Origin: Baylisascaris procyonis
Lineage: Eukaryota > Nematoda > Chromadorea > Rhabditida > Ascarididae
Assembly (NCBI GenBank): GCA_037389465.1
Contig: JAZARR010000146.1
Coordinates: 5,426,001 to 5,490,000 of the forward strand
Direction: 5' to 3'
DNA: 64,000 bases
The position numbers and the translations under genes were made by a program. The notes below the pieces were generated by a model. That model did not search any database and was not told where the DNA came from. It saw nothing but the letters and a program-made list of their open reading frames with translations. How positions within the stretch are numbered: the stretch's first letter is position 1; the number at the start of each line of letters is the position of its first letter. This document shows positions 14,825 through 28,000 of the stretch, in pieces.

Positions 14825-17800
14825 GATGAGCACAGAAACGTAACAGTGCACCTGACGGGTCTTTCAGCGAACTGCTACCAAACATTGTACTGCCACAATC
14901 CCATTAAATACAAATCGTTTAACACTTCAAATTTTGTTTACTGACGTAGCAACCGCAATTGTAATACACAGACGACAGGCAGTTACTCCGATTACAGCAG
15001 GTATCGCGCTCTTCATATAACCGTCTTGAAGGTAAAACAAGCAACAGCAATATATGCTAGAACGGTACACTTAGGAACATCCGAGACCACCCAAACCATG
15101 TCTTTCCCAAGAGTTCTTAGAAAAGCCACGACTTCTTATTGTATACAGCAGCGCATCTTTGCACCGATAGATGAACTTCAATTTTAAAATTCATAGCTAC
15201 AATTTGAAGGTGTCAGGTGAGATCAAAATAAGTAAAACTCACAAATCAGGTTAAATCCTATAAACTAAAGGTGACACCAAATAGGTATTCCATATTCTAA
15301 AGCTCTCGCCTGCTCTGACGCATACTGCTAAACCACTCATTCCGAAAACAAAGCATAGCTCCGACAAGAGAGCTCCATTCAGCCGGAAAAAGCAGCTGCA
15401 AGTAAGATCTGCCTTTAGCGAAGGCAACAGACTCCCAGTATTATCCGAACATAGCGGTCATGCAGCGACCTAATCAGCGAAAATGCGATCGGCAAACCTC
15501 GAGGGAAACAGACACCGCGACCATTACGCACCCCCCCCCCCCCCTCTCTCTGGGTGCTTTAGGTATCTTGTGACCGTCGAATCGGTTCAAACCAGACTAT
15601 CAGTAACCATCTATTTGAAAATTAACTAACCGAATAGGTTTGATTGGTTGAAGCTTATAAAGCAATAAGATTTCATTTCATGGCGATTTGATAAACAGGA
15701 AAAGAAACCGTAGAACGTATTTAGTGCAAGAGATAAAAAAAGCATATATTTATTCCACAGAGCAAGTGCTAGTAGTTAGCTTTTAACAATTAAATAGCAG
15801 CAATAAAACAAAAATAAAGGAACATTTAGCTTACATTAAGTACAGCTTCATTATTGTACAACTGATGAATGCCAACAATGTAGTGATAGTAGCCGACCGA
15901 CCAACCGAACTTCAGTTTTTTTCACTAAACGAAATTTAGCATCCACTCTTAGAAGTTTTTTCTTTTAGTTACAACTGAGGTTCAATTCCATAATGCCTTC
16001 GGTTAGTAATCTCTGCTGTGCCTACGTCTTTAGGGGATGCTGAGAACTTCAATGCTTTTCCCTTATGCTCTATAGATGTGGGCTATTGTAGAACCAAGGG
16101 AACAATCTTTGCGGATAGAAAGGCAATGAAATTTCTCGAAACAAAGATCTGCAGTCTATTCTAGATGGAACGGGATGTAAATAGAGTTTGAATATAATGG
16201 CCTTAAGGTTTCCTTATACGCATGGGATTAGAGATCGAGTGACCGAAACGTGGAGAGAATCAAGCACTAAATGGTTAGAACTCGGCGACCGCTCACCCGT
16301 GATAGAGATGCTAGAGTTCCACAACAACAAACTGCATGTTTTTTCTATCTCCCTTGTCCCCTATTTTCGAGGTTTTTCTCCTTTCTCAGCTTTTTGAAGG
16401 AATTCGCCAACCTCCTATTCAAACAGTCTGTAAATTCTCAATGCGCTTACAACCCTGCCGTGCTGTTGCTTGTTTTTTGTTTGCATTCGCCATTGCCGTT
16501 CTTAGTCGACTATATTTCCTATCTTTGCTGTCTCGACTAGAACAGTTATATGGGATGCCACTAAGGAAGCCAATCAAGGTCCCCCCAAATATCTTCCAGC
16601 AAAGCTTCGTTTAGAAGCCGAAATTCCGGTTATTTTTTTCTGACCGAAATCCGGTTTTAACCGAATTATTTCGGCGGTAATCGTTCGGTAACGATCACTA
16701 CAAGGATGACAGTCGTACTGAGATGAGATCCGTCATGAGCGCACTTTCCGATCTTGCATCACTTCTACGGATTGAATCCCAATGAAATATGATTGCGGTT
16801 ATTATAAACAAGCAGAAATTGAGCACAAGCTCGAATAATTTGTGACTTTAAGCCAATCTGTTTGTTTTAGGATTAGATACAATCAAAATATGCTTGTCAT
16901 TATCATCTTTATAAGTTATATTTGCACAACGAATGTGATGAGAACTACGATGTTGATTGAAATAATTGCGACATTTAAATTCTCAATTATCGCGTCGAAT
17001 TAAAACTTCGTTCAAAAAAAAGGAAACATAGCAGTGAAGCATTTATATCACTCAGTAGCGATTAACTGAAATATTGCGCTCAAAACAATCATTGCCTATG
17101 TGCGCAAATTATGCGATTAGAATTTGAGTGCTTCTATGAATCGAGGCGAGAAAACACCCTCACCACAACTTTCAGAATCCAATTAACACCAAGAAGGAAA
17201 ATGCTTTTTTTTTTGGAGAATCTCATTTTACCTTCAGAACGCTCATAAGGTAATCTCCAACGCCTCTGTTTAACACACTGTCATCACCTTTGAGGTGTCG
17301 TATCTTACCTATTTTCTCGCCTCTCCAAAGAACTCACTTCCGCTGTCACTGTACTTCGTACCCGAACCTAACAAAGAATCATCAACGACAAAAGCAGATG
17401 AAAATTCACGGCCGGCAACATACCTCCACATGACGGAACAAGGTTGCTAGAAATCTTCAAAGAATGAACAACGACATATTCAAGGACCTCCAGAAGATAT
17501 ACGCATCAAAAAATTTAAAAAAAAATCACAGCCTATTTTTTCCGGAAGTTGTAATAATCTTTTCACTCAGCGAAGATTAAAAAAAAAAAACAGGAAGAGG
17601 AACAAGCCACAATCAAAAACGGAAAATAAGCAACGTTTCTCTACTTGAGAATTCTAAACGGCTCCCTTAGATGAGCAGACATATCGTTCTTCATTATTCG
17701 CAGAATACCTACCTGCCTTATATTTATAACATTTCAACTTCTTAACAACAATTTATATTTGGATGGGGGACTTCTGAAAAGATGGGAGGCTGGAGAAACT

Positions 17801-18885
17801 GAAACTTTCAAAGAGGAAGGCCAAATCTTTTAATGATGTAACGAGACAGTAGATAAACTGTTGGGGTAAATATAGGGTAAATAATGTAAACACACACACA
17901 GACACAACTAAGGGAACCGCACAGATACACATGAGAGAACCGCACCAAACAACAGAGCAAAACGTTGGATGTACCTGATAGCGGTGTTTCTAATTTCTCA
18001 CGAAACAGCGCACCGCATAGATCCCTTCGGCGCATATAGGCGCGATATCAAAGCAGAAACGAAGTTGCGAAGAGGTGCATGAACTCATCGAAAAATCGTC
18101 TTGAGAGAAGGGGTGCATAAGGGTTGTGCTTTCATTCTTAGGCTTCAATTTCTAAGAGTTGATGGCCGATGGAGATCGAAGTATTGATGGAAAAGGGAGA
18201 GAAAGAGTGAAATTTTGTGTTCGCCGAAGGCTTCGACAATCTCGAACTTTTCAGAACGAACATGTATTCAGGGGGTGGCGACTGGGAAATGTGGAGGATA
18301 GGAGTGGGAAGGTTAAACCATCGCCTTCGAAAATGCATCAATCAATTGATACCGACGTTTCACCTACTTTTAGAGACTAGCAAGCATTAACTTCTAACAC
18401 TGATACGACGGCAGTGTAGAACGACAACATAAAAGGACAATGAAGGTACTCTGTTGGGCTATCCTCGACTAAATCATATGGTAGCATCTAATTCGACAAT
18501 AGAACAGCTAACTTTTCATTGTCCAGGTATGGATCTTTCAGGTAATGAAATACACCTTATCCCCTTAATAGGTTAGCAAAGCCGGTCCTCCGGGAAGTTA
18601 TATAAGCGGTCAGATCTGTTCGCATTCTCATTGTCGGCAGTATAACATATGCATAATTGCCTCCGCAGTCGATGACTAACGCCCCATACCTAAAGTGTGA
18701 CGCATGTGGGTGACATGAACAGAAACAACTCCTTCCATACCTCAGTGCGTAACGCTTGACAGTGTTTGTTTTTCCTACACAAAAACCACAAGGAATGTTT
18801 CTACCAGGGATGAACGCATACTGCTCTCTAAGGAAAGATACTATGCACCAAGCTGATGAGATCAATGCTATGCTTACATTGTTTC
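14825..18885. other. No gene seen between carrier and sirtuin
   Basis: Convergent intergenic space. It holds a run of 14 C at 15531-15544 followed by CT repeats, a CA run near 17888-17903, and open frames without recognisable content, such as 18557-18865 (-). That last frame lies directly downstream of the AT-hook exon's stop and is more likely 3' untranslated sequence than a gene. Confidence 0.5.
15531..15550. repeat. Poly-C run followed by CT repeat
   Basis: Fourteen consecutive C, then alternating CT. Low-complexity sequence with no evident function. Confidence 0.9.
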
Positions 18886-19391
18886 CTACATATTCACATC
18901 GAAGCTAGCAAGTAATTGCTCGACGCATGCTTCAATTGACGCCTGTTCAACGTCTCTCTCCAACAGGATTGTGCCCCTAGGAGGCAGAAGCATCGCAAGC
19001 ACGTCTTCCATTACCTGACCCACCTCAAACTCTATTGCCCTTGCATCCTCGGCTGCTTCTAAGTACTCACTGTCTACTGTCTGAGAGACACTACTTCCTC
19101 CCCTATCTGCCCCAACACAGCAGTGAGCACTCGCCTCATCTGAATCTATTTCATTATCACTGATTCCATCATCACTTAACAGACTTACAGCAAAATCAGA
19201 AAGTCCACTGCTAGTGTCACCCGCAGTCATACTCGATAAAGAATTCGTCGGTGATAAATCTTCGAATTTCGGTAGCTTCTCGGCCAGCTCCTCTTCCCCA
19301 AGCGAATGACGTCGCGAGCCATCTAACTTTTTGCGTTTCCTCGGTCGTCCAACAGAGCGCCTGCCTTGACTGGCTACTGCTGCAACAGCGT
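18886..19391 (-). CDS. C-terminal exon with AT-hook and acidic tail, perhaps sirtuin extension
   Basis: A 506-base open exon on the minus strand begins after an acceptor (AATAAACAG) and ends in TAG, giving 167 residues. Near its start is a basic AT-hook-like core, VGRPRKRKK, which in known proteins binds the minor groove of AT-rich DNA. It is followed by a Ser/Asp/Glu-rich stretch (for example LLSDDGISDNEIDSDE) and a helical, hydrophobic end. There is no start codon suited to a separate first exon. The nearest upstream minus-strand gene is the sirtuin, whose last recognised exon (20157-20343) contains possible GT donors in the matching phase (for example after the CHL codons, or before the GT in CGTGGTACAC). 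I infer that this is an alternative or true C-terminus of the sirtuin; a separate nuclear protein is the alternative. Confidence 0.55.
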
Positions 19392-19802
19392 CTGTTTATT
19401 GTTTCAAAGTAATAGACTTCCTACCCATAAATCAATAAACTGTCACCACTGCAACTCCTCATGTTAAAGCCTCTCCAAACAATTCGCAAAATCGATCAAT
19501 CGATTCCAACATGTTTTGTAGCGCTTCGGACACAAAAATGCCCACGACTTTTCAAAAATGGTGTTACCGCAGAAAGCAAATCTCATAGTGCTTCCATGAA
19601 GTCTACTGATGACTGGGTGGAATTAGTCTGGGCGAGCACCTCACTCTACGACCTTCTTTAAGTACTGCCTTTTAGACAGTTCAAAACGATAAATCGCGGA
19701 ACCTAAACCAATTTACAGCTTGAAATAGCATAAACAGTGCTTCAATTCAAACATGAACGAATTCCGTCATGTTCCGTGATCCCGATATTCTGTCGATTAA
19801 TT

Positions 19803-19828
19803 ACTGGACCAAAAACTTTTGGTCCAGT
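19803..19828. repeat. Perfect 12-bp inverted repeat, 2-base loop
   Basis: ACTGGACCAAAA, then AC, then its exact reverse complement. It lies between the AT-hook exon and the last recognised sirtuin exon, so it would be intronic if these belong to one gene. Confidence 0.9.
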
Positions 19829-20156
19829 CTATAGGTTTTGCATATACACTTCTGCACATGGATCAAAACTACCTGCAAGTGATAGCATTCAAAGACTGAA
19901 TGCGTTGGTTTAAAACAGCTAATTTGTGATCGATTCATACAGTAGTGAGTGGAAGGGCTAAAATCATTTGAAGTCTGAGAACGAACGAACTGGTGGCTGA
20001 CTTCTGTAAAGCTTCAAGAGAGGCACACGGATCAGACATGATCAGAATGGAATCCGCCAAAAAACTGAGACTGACAACCCGGCGTTCCCCCCCCCCTCTC
20101 CTTTCCCCCAATTCAAGGAACGTTTGAATGATCTAATGGCAGGAATCTGCCAAAAA

Positions 20157-23100
20157 CTAACACTGCAGTGATCTTCTGATCGTTTTCTGTATGCCGACCG
20201 TCCACCATCCGGGTGTACCACGCGGGCCTTGCTCTGTGCACGTGGAACGTGGCACACGTAAGTGGCAGCTGCAATCGGTAAGTCGCTCCCTAAGTTCGCA
20301 AATGCGAGCATTGCGTCGTGGATTAAGCACGGGATCGCAATCTCTGCAAAACATGAAGTGATTAGATGATACCCTCCTTTCAAAATCTCAAGGATACTCT
20401 TGAATAAATTAATAACTAATCCACTAACAAAAAAGACGTGTCTAAAGAAATATTGTTGCTACAAAACCACAAAAAAAAAAAAAAAAAAAACTACATCGTG
20501 GAAAAATTCCTTAACAATATAGCAGTCGACTATGGCTACCAACAAACTGCGTTATGGATGGACATTTCGTAAGTCGATCGCAATAATATGACAATACCAA
20601 AGACAATCATCCGTTGTGTACAATGAGTTACTACCATTGTGTTTCCGCGTTACTGCTAGCGGAGGAAGAAGAGACCAGAACCCCGTTACAGAACCAGCAT
20701 TAGTCGTGAATAGGCAGACCCCAACACTAAGCTTGTTTCAGTGGACTCGATAATTCGATCCTCCTACTATTATAAGCAGCCTAGGAAAATTAACATAACA
20801 GTGTGAAGATTTAAACTAATGAATTGATCGGGTTTTTGTGATCTTCCTGCCGACTGACGAACGATTTGAATTCAACGATGAATTTATTCGTTTTGAAAAC
20901 AATTAACAAATAATATTTGCCACTCAAACCTAATGCTGGTAGTTATTTCGAACAAAAAAAAACTGAATAAATTTCGCGTCAAAAAACGATCCCATGATCT
21001 AGAAAAAATCCTTACCTGTATATCGATACTAAGAACTATGATAAGATTATCAATAAAAACATAAAAACTTCAAATAATAATGTAGTGGAAAAAACTTTAA
21101 TCGACAACGGAATCAACAAAATGCACTCGAAAACCAGCGAGCAAAAATACCTGCAATAATAGCTGACTGGAACGGACAACATCTTGGCGAGCTTCTCGAA
21201 GACGGTATCACATTTTGCATTAATTTTTAGACATGAGAAACGATCCTTTGGTGTCCATTGCAGATTTACAATCGCTATCTGCAATTAAAGCGCTCATTCA
21301 AGACCGTTTCTTTCTTTCCCACGATATATGTGCCACAATGGCAAATCTATGAATATCAACGCATAGTTGAATATGTTTCAAAAATGTTCTGCTCATCATA
21401 AAACTTTGTCTGCAAGCACTCTTGTATATACTATGAGGTACATGAAAGGAGAGGGATGGGGACGGCAGGACCAGGTCTTGTCATAACCACAGAAAGAGTG
21501 CATAATTTAAGCACGATGTTTCGTGTTTAGAAATCCATTTCACGAGGGGTAGAAAAATTGCGTCAGGTGATATAATGCACGATGCGCTTAATCAAATTTC
21601 CAAGCCTAACAAGTAATGCGGGAAATGTTCTTGCGGATTCACTCTAGGTTCACGATCATATCCACTGAGCTTCACGACCAGATAATAAAAAATAGACTTC
21701 TTAAGAAATGAGGAAAGCGCTAAATGCGTCTTTTAAAAGCAAAAAAAAAACCGTTAGAAAGGGCATTAAATATACAGGAAACAATTTCCGCGGTATTAAG
21801 ATAAAAAAAGGATTTCATTCACTCACCTGTGTATGGCTTTTTGTTTTTGGCCATAGAAATTGATACTGTTTAAGGACCGCGAGACTAGTGCCAACACAGA
21901 GAATGAGATCGCACTCGTCTATAAGTGACGTTACTCCTCTCCAATTCAGCGGCCATGGTACTCGGCCCACCTCGCCAAAATGCACGATCGTATCGACCAG
22001 CTCCGTGTTGCACACCGTACAAACTCTTCCTGTTCCATGACGTCTAAAAAAAGATGTAAATCATCCGCTGTATTTGGCAGTCATGCCCACATGTTTAATC
22101 CAATAAAGTTTGGTATTAGTCATGCCTCTTTAGCGAGCCACACGACCATTGCCAGTCGAGTTTTGATGGGCACAAGTTGTTGCTCGTGTGGGAACCAATT
22201 TTACAGCATAAAACTTTAGGATTTTGATGGAAACGCATCATGTGTTCTCTAAAATTGAGAAATTACAGCAGCCTTCATGTTTAGGTACAACCAAACGTTA
22301 CATTATCTTCTTAAATCCACCGCTCGACGGGTCCCACTAAACGCCGGCTAGATACTGAACAAGCAATTTTAAGTCTACATTTCTACTTACTTATGAACAA
22401 ACACATGAAACAAAGCAAATCTGCAATTTCCGGGCAATGAACCACATCTCATTTTTTCTATGTTGGTAAGAATGTGCAAATGTGACGATTTATATTTAAA
22501 AAAAAAAGAAAACGCCGAATTTGATCACGTGGTTGTTTCAGAATGCATAATGAATTTGGAAACAATAAACGAGCATTTCAACCGGAAATACCAATCGTGA
22601 ATGCTTCATTGGTCGAAAGAATCCAACTTATACTGTCATCAACAACGAAGTGCACCTTTTCCAGGTTTGCAACATTGGTTTCGAAAAGTAGAGGGGAACG
22701 TGAGAGCTGGACGTGGAAAATTTTCTCGTCATTCGCAGAACGGTAAAAGCAACTAAGAGAACACTATAAACGTGGCTGCTATGCTACGAACAGTGACGAA
22801 AAAATATAAAGGAACCAAATCTTGGACATGAAAATGATACGAAATTTTTCATATAGCTCAGGCTTATTTGAATTATCTGAATAAAAGTCTGGAAAATGAA
22901 CTCAACTTTTCATTTCTAAACATATAACATTAGAACTTTCCCATTTCTTGGCCTCTACTTGCCTTAGCTAATACGTTGCATATGGGTCACCTTACCAATG
23001 ATTCAAAATTCCCGAAATTTGCGACACATCATTCCTGTTAATTTTCTGCTCTCATTTCATTAGTTTCATAATCGCGGTAACCTTTGATGCAGAACTGAAA

Positions 23101-25078
23101 CTTGGAAAATTGGAGGCGAGCTGAAGAATATGAACACTTCATAAGTGGCAAAAGAATCACCTAAATTGGCTTTTCTGCGTTACATCGAAAGGTCGAATGA
23201 ATTGACGTGGTGGGTCACAGCGAGTGCATACTTCGATATGCATATTGCCATGAATCTCGGAGAGCATCTTCTGAGGCACTCCCGAACGAAGATGTAGCCC
23301 ATCGCAATTCTGCGAGAGGATATGCCGTACGATACCACGTCGACACATCTCTTTCAGCACCATATGGCTCGTTGTTGGACATGATTGCACCGGATCGCCA
23401 CACCTTCAACACGCAACAATGATTATGTATCGCTTAGAGAGAGAGAGAGAGAAAAAAAATTGTCCAACATATACATCAATTATTCTACTAAACACTTCAT
23501 CGCGAAGCTGCACAACGATCATCGACGGTGTTAGAATATTTCACATTTTTGACACAAGAACTTCATGGTAATAAAACTTGAGAAATGAAATCAACTACAC
23601 TTTTATCATATATGCCCACCGCCAGTTTCGATGGCACTCACACAAGCAAAAAGAAAGTTAAAGCAACAACAAAAAAAAAAAGGATATTTCATCTTTGAAA
23701 TGCCATGGCAGTTTTTATTAATAAGACTGTAAAGAAAGAGTGCAATATCAATCAAATAGTTGAACGACGGAAAAAGATAACTTCAGGAAGAAAATAAAAA
23801 GACAAAAAAAAAATTAATCAATTTTACTTTGAAACGGTGATGCCTTTTTCCGCTAAAGTCCATACACCGTTTGGTCCCCGATAATCCGGAATCGATGCCG
23901 CCTTAATACTTTGCATAATTGGTATTTTATACAAAGCTATTTCATTTAAGGCCAATGTTTTAGGTATTTCGCATATAAATAAAGCTAAAGTAAGTAATCT
24001 AACAAGGCTGCACTATCATGTTATCGAAATACAACTAAGTGAACAAGTGGAACATACTCGACGGTGATTTCCCTCTCCCAGTAGATGTATTTAGTAAAAT
24101 ATTTCAAACTGGAAAATAGCTGGTATAGCGCAACATGCATACCAATGTGGAAAAAGCAAACCTAATACAGTATAGCACAGCGAGCATTTAAAAGAGGGCA
24201 GTACAGTACATCATAATGCCTTGAAATGTGGTACTCGAGAAACATCGGTTCTTAGGCTATTGTCATTTGATCGTAACTATCTTAGGCCATGACCACTGGT
24301 TTTCAGGTCATGGCATATCCACCTATAGCCATTTGACATACAGAAGATTTGGCAAAAAACAATGTGCTACTTTACATCATTCTGAGGGTAAAAAACGTAA
24401 ACTTTACATGAGAAATGTGTATAAAACACAAACCGTGCTTATGCCAGCACCCGTATAAACAAGGGTACATTTTGAGTTGCGAAGAAAGTTGGCAAGTTTT
24501 TTGCACTTCTCTGTAATCACACTATCAGATTCTTCGACCTGCAATTGCATTCATTTCTTATGAAGAATCCCTTGCATCGTCAGAAAATTCTTAAAATCAA
24601 TCACTTCTTATTTATATCGACATGAAAAGAGAGAGGTGCTAGCACTGTTAGAATCCTACAGTAAGTAGCTTCAGCGTGCATATACGTTTATATGAATCAA
24701 TAAATGCCGAAATGAATAGCCACCAAGCATTTCATCCTGCCGAAACTTCTTTAAAACCAGAGATGGCGCTATGAGGGAGTTCGAAATTGGAGTCATGAGA
24801 CATATTGGGTATAGCGATAGTGAAAAACAATAAAGGTATGGATATGCATCCCACCTTCTCGAGTTGTAAAAATCCACAATTCAGAAGAAAGTTCAAACTT
24901 CGAAGGGAATCTTCAAAATAAATGCCCACCAAAAGAGGTGAGCTTTCTACTTTAAATTAGAGGAGAACATTTCGCAAAAGCTTTGACGATAAAGATTGCT
25001 TGTTGAGAAACTCAGGATGCGATGATAGGATGAAATGCATCAGCTACTAACCTCACGCAGCCGATCCGCTTTCTTCAT
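20157..25078 (-). CDS. SIRT7: SIRT7/SIRT6-class NAD-dependent sirtuin
   Basis: This is a class IV sirtuin: an NAD-dependent protein deacylase which in animals acts on chromatin and in the nucleolus (SIRT7; C. elegans sir-2.4 is the related gene). Exons, 5' to 3': 25078-25052, 24538-24434, 23901-23828, 23403-23161, 22043-21827, 21278-21151 and 20343-20157. All six junctions are in phase, giving about 326 residues. Visible motifs in order: VYTGAGIST (NAD-binding loop), SIPDYRGPNGVWTL, SQNCDGLHLRSG, the catalytic His in EIHGNMHIEVC, zinc-site CxxC pairs CTRC and CTVC, DTIVHFGE, VGTSLAVLKQY and IVNLQWTPKD. These match SIRT7 better than other sirtuins. The nine-codon first exon (MKKADRLRE) was chosen because in-frame stops lie just upstream and its phase fits; it is the least certain exon. 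The C-terminus may instead splice to 19391-18886. No damaged motif is seen. Confidence 0.9.
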
Positions 25079-28000
25079 TCCTCACTATCGCAATCACTTT
25101 CGCTGAACCTCACGCCACAAATCTAAAAACAACACACGTCCTTATTTATGTCATCTCATGATGACGATTCCTTCGGCGCCGACGAATCGAAAAAACTGCT
25201 GCGCAATAGTCGACTATCGGCTTCTACATTATTCTCTACTTTCCAATTTTACAAATAAAACGCTCTACTACAGTATAAAATAACATGGTAGTAAATCTTG
25301 GTCATGAAATAGACCACTCTGTAAGCCATTATAAATGTCCAGACATAGGCTAAAAACAAGAAAAAAAAAACAACGCATTTTTAAATTGTAGTGCATTTTA
25401 AAATCAGATTTTGAATACTAGAAAGACGTGAAGTGATTTTGCGTTGATTTAGGGTTTTATAAAATTCTATGTATTGCAAGGTAACGTTGCAAAAACGGTA
25501 AAGATAAACGGTCAAGATAATACAGACAATACTTCTTGACTGATAAACGCCAACGTATAGCACGTAGTCGACAATGAGATCAATGTGGCTTAGCACTAAA
25601 TCAATACACAATGCATCTTGAATGCGGACCTATCTGTCAGGTAAATCAGATATATAAATTTCACTTTAACTCAAATACACTACTAAGTGCCTAGGAAGGT
25701 GGTTCACCTAAAAAAGATGACTGAATGACTGAATGCGGCGAACGTTGTTTGGAAAATGTTGGCAACCTAACAGAATTGAACAAATCACCTATGACTGAAT
25801 GTTAAACCTTAAAAGATGGCGCGAGCCTGGGGGTGAGGCGATTACAAAATGCAGCGCTCAGAAGCTAATTCCCGGAAACTAGCTGAAAAGACCCCTGAAA
25901 ATTTTCCATCCATACTACATTCAATCTAACAGCAGGAACTGAACGCCAAATAATCTAGCACCTGCCAGAATAAAATTGGAGATTGTCATCTAAACGAACA
26001 AGTTAAGGAGGAGTGATGCGAGAGGGGGGAAAGGTCAAATGGCAGCATTGCCTGCAATGGAAAACGAATCATGGAGCTGGGCTCAAAAGGGACTCGCCCG
26101 ACGGCTTTATAAAATTCACTGGATCCGTTATATCGAACGTTGAGTGAAATATAAGGATACAGAAAAAGGGCCGCTGGAGTCCTTTTCTGCAAAGAGACGC
26201 TCGAGTCATTGCTGGATGAAGATTAAACCTGGTAAGAACTAGATTACATCATACGACGATGAAAATGAGTACATGAGTGAAATACAACATTAAATTGCAG
26301 CCCTTAGCCGTATGACCTTGAAAAAACTATGCAAAAAAATGCTGCAGCCCAACCAATGTTAAAACATGAGCTGCCACAGATACGATTTAAACCTGCTCGC
26401 CACCTCGATGAAGAACAGATCTAATCAAATGGTGACTGGCACTAACCCAGGTAAGCACCGCCAACGACCGCCCTACATCCCCCTAGACAGTGCAAAGTGC
26501 ACAGCCTCGGCGCACACATTTGCTAGCACGAATGAGGTGTGCGCATACACTATGGCACACCGAGCGGGTGGCAGAATATGCGTGCACTTTCAAATTGCTG
26601 CCAGTCTCCATTTAAGCAAACGTAATGTGGGGAAAGTGGGGGTGGGGGGGGGGGTGGACGAGGAGGGTTTGAGAGTTGTGGGGTGGTGGTCGTTCTACAA
26701 GTTTTCCTTTCCAACCAGGTCGATTGCCTGTTTAGTTCGGCTGCTGCTATCTGTTTATTTTATTTTTCTGCAAACAATCTAGATTATCAGCAACTCCTCA
26801 GTTCCATTTTCAGAGTCTACGTCTCAGAAAAGATTCTGTCTAACAACATTCATCGCTCTGATTTCGACCACATTCGCGTTCCTAGACCTCCATAACTGTC
26901 TACCAACACTTGAACCAAGTTAACGTTGAATTGGAAAGCTAGAGAAGTCTTACGGAAAGCAGAGTAGCCGCAGCAAGCATAGAAACGAAAGCAGGTGGCT
27001 AATGAACGGTATTTCAGCTCGCTTCACTTACTGCATCATAGAAATTTCAAAATTTAGGCCTGATCAGCTAGCTCTTTCTTACAGAGCCATGGCGTAAACC
27101 ATGAACACCGGCAAAAGCAATCGTTCTTTAAGTCTGTTTGAAAAAAAAAAAAATTACTTCAAAGTTCTATTGAGCATCCCATTCTGTTTCATTCATTTGG
27201 AAAGTCACTTCCTATTTTCCTTCACAGGCCTAAAAATACTCTCTATAGTGGGTGAACATCATATTCGCTTTCGGCAAGCAGAAATGCCCAAAATCTTCAA
27301 TCACCACAGTTCCAACTGAGAAAAATTCATAGCCGCACGATGCCTTGTCAGTGTACCGTAAATTCACTAGTGAAAAACTTATCTGCTGGTTGAACACATA
27401 CTGTATCAGTTAAACAGGCGTATACAGTACTAATTGAAAGGATCGATGTCAAAGAGACTGAACAAAAAGGTGCATTATGATCGCATGTCCCTGAAGAAAA
27501 GGGCAAAGGCAGAAGTTCCTGAAGAAAATGTAGCACAGAATCTACATTGAGATGACAACCGCATAATGCCTTGTTGGTTGTTTGGTTGGTGAGTTGACGA
27601 CAATAACGAGAAGGAAACAGTAAAGATAGATAGTACGAGCAAATGGACTAATAAACTCTCTATCTCATTCTGGTCCTATCCGTGTAACATTTCATACGGA
27701 TTCCACATATTCTTAAAACAATAAAATACAGGAATATAAACGAATTGACTAAATCAAACCACAGTTACTTCAAGTCTTTTTTAGTTGTACAATTAAGAGC
27801 TACGGAAAAGAACGTATCAAATCCGAATAACAGAAATCCTATCAGCCGAAATCATCAGCCGCTAAATGAAGCGAAAAGAAAGTCACATGTAGACAGTCAC
27901 ATTGCTGAGATCACATATAGAAACAATATTTTCGAACTTGTGCGTTATGAAGGCGACTTTCTAATAAAAGTGAATAATGATATACTATAAATTATGAAGC

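Noticed and set aside
18557..18865. 102-codon minus-strand frame rich in Cys and Arg
   Set aside because: It lies just downstream of a stop codon on the same strand and fits a 3' untranslated region; no family match.
26366..26782. 138-codon plus-strand frame
   Set aside because: It crosses a G-run and low-complexity GC-rich DNA, has no recognisable domain and no phase-compatible neighbours.
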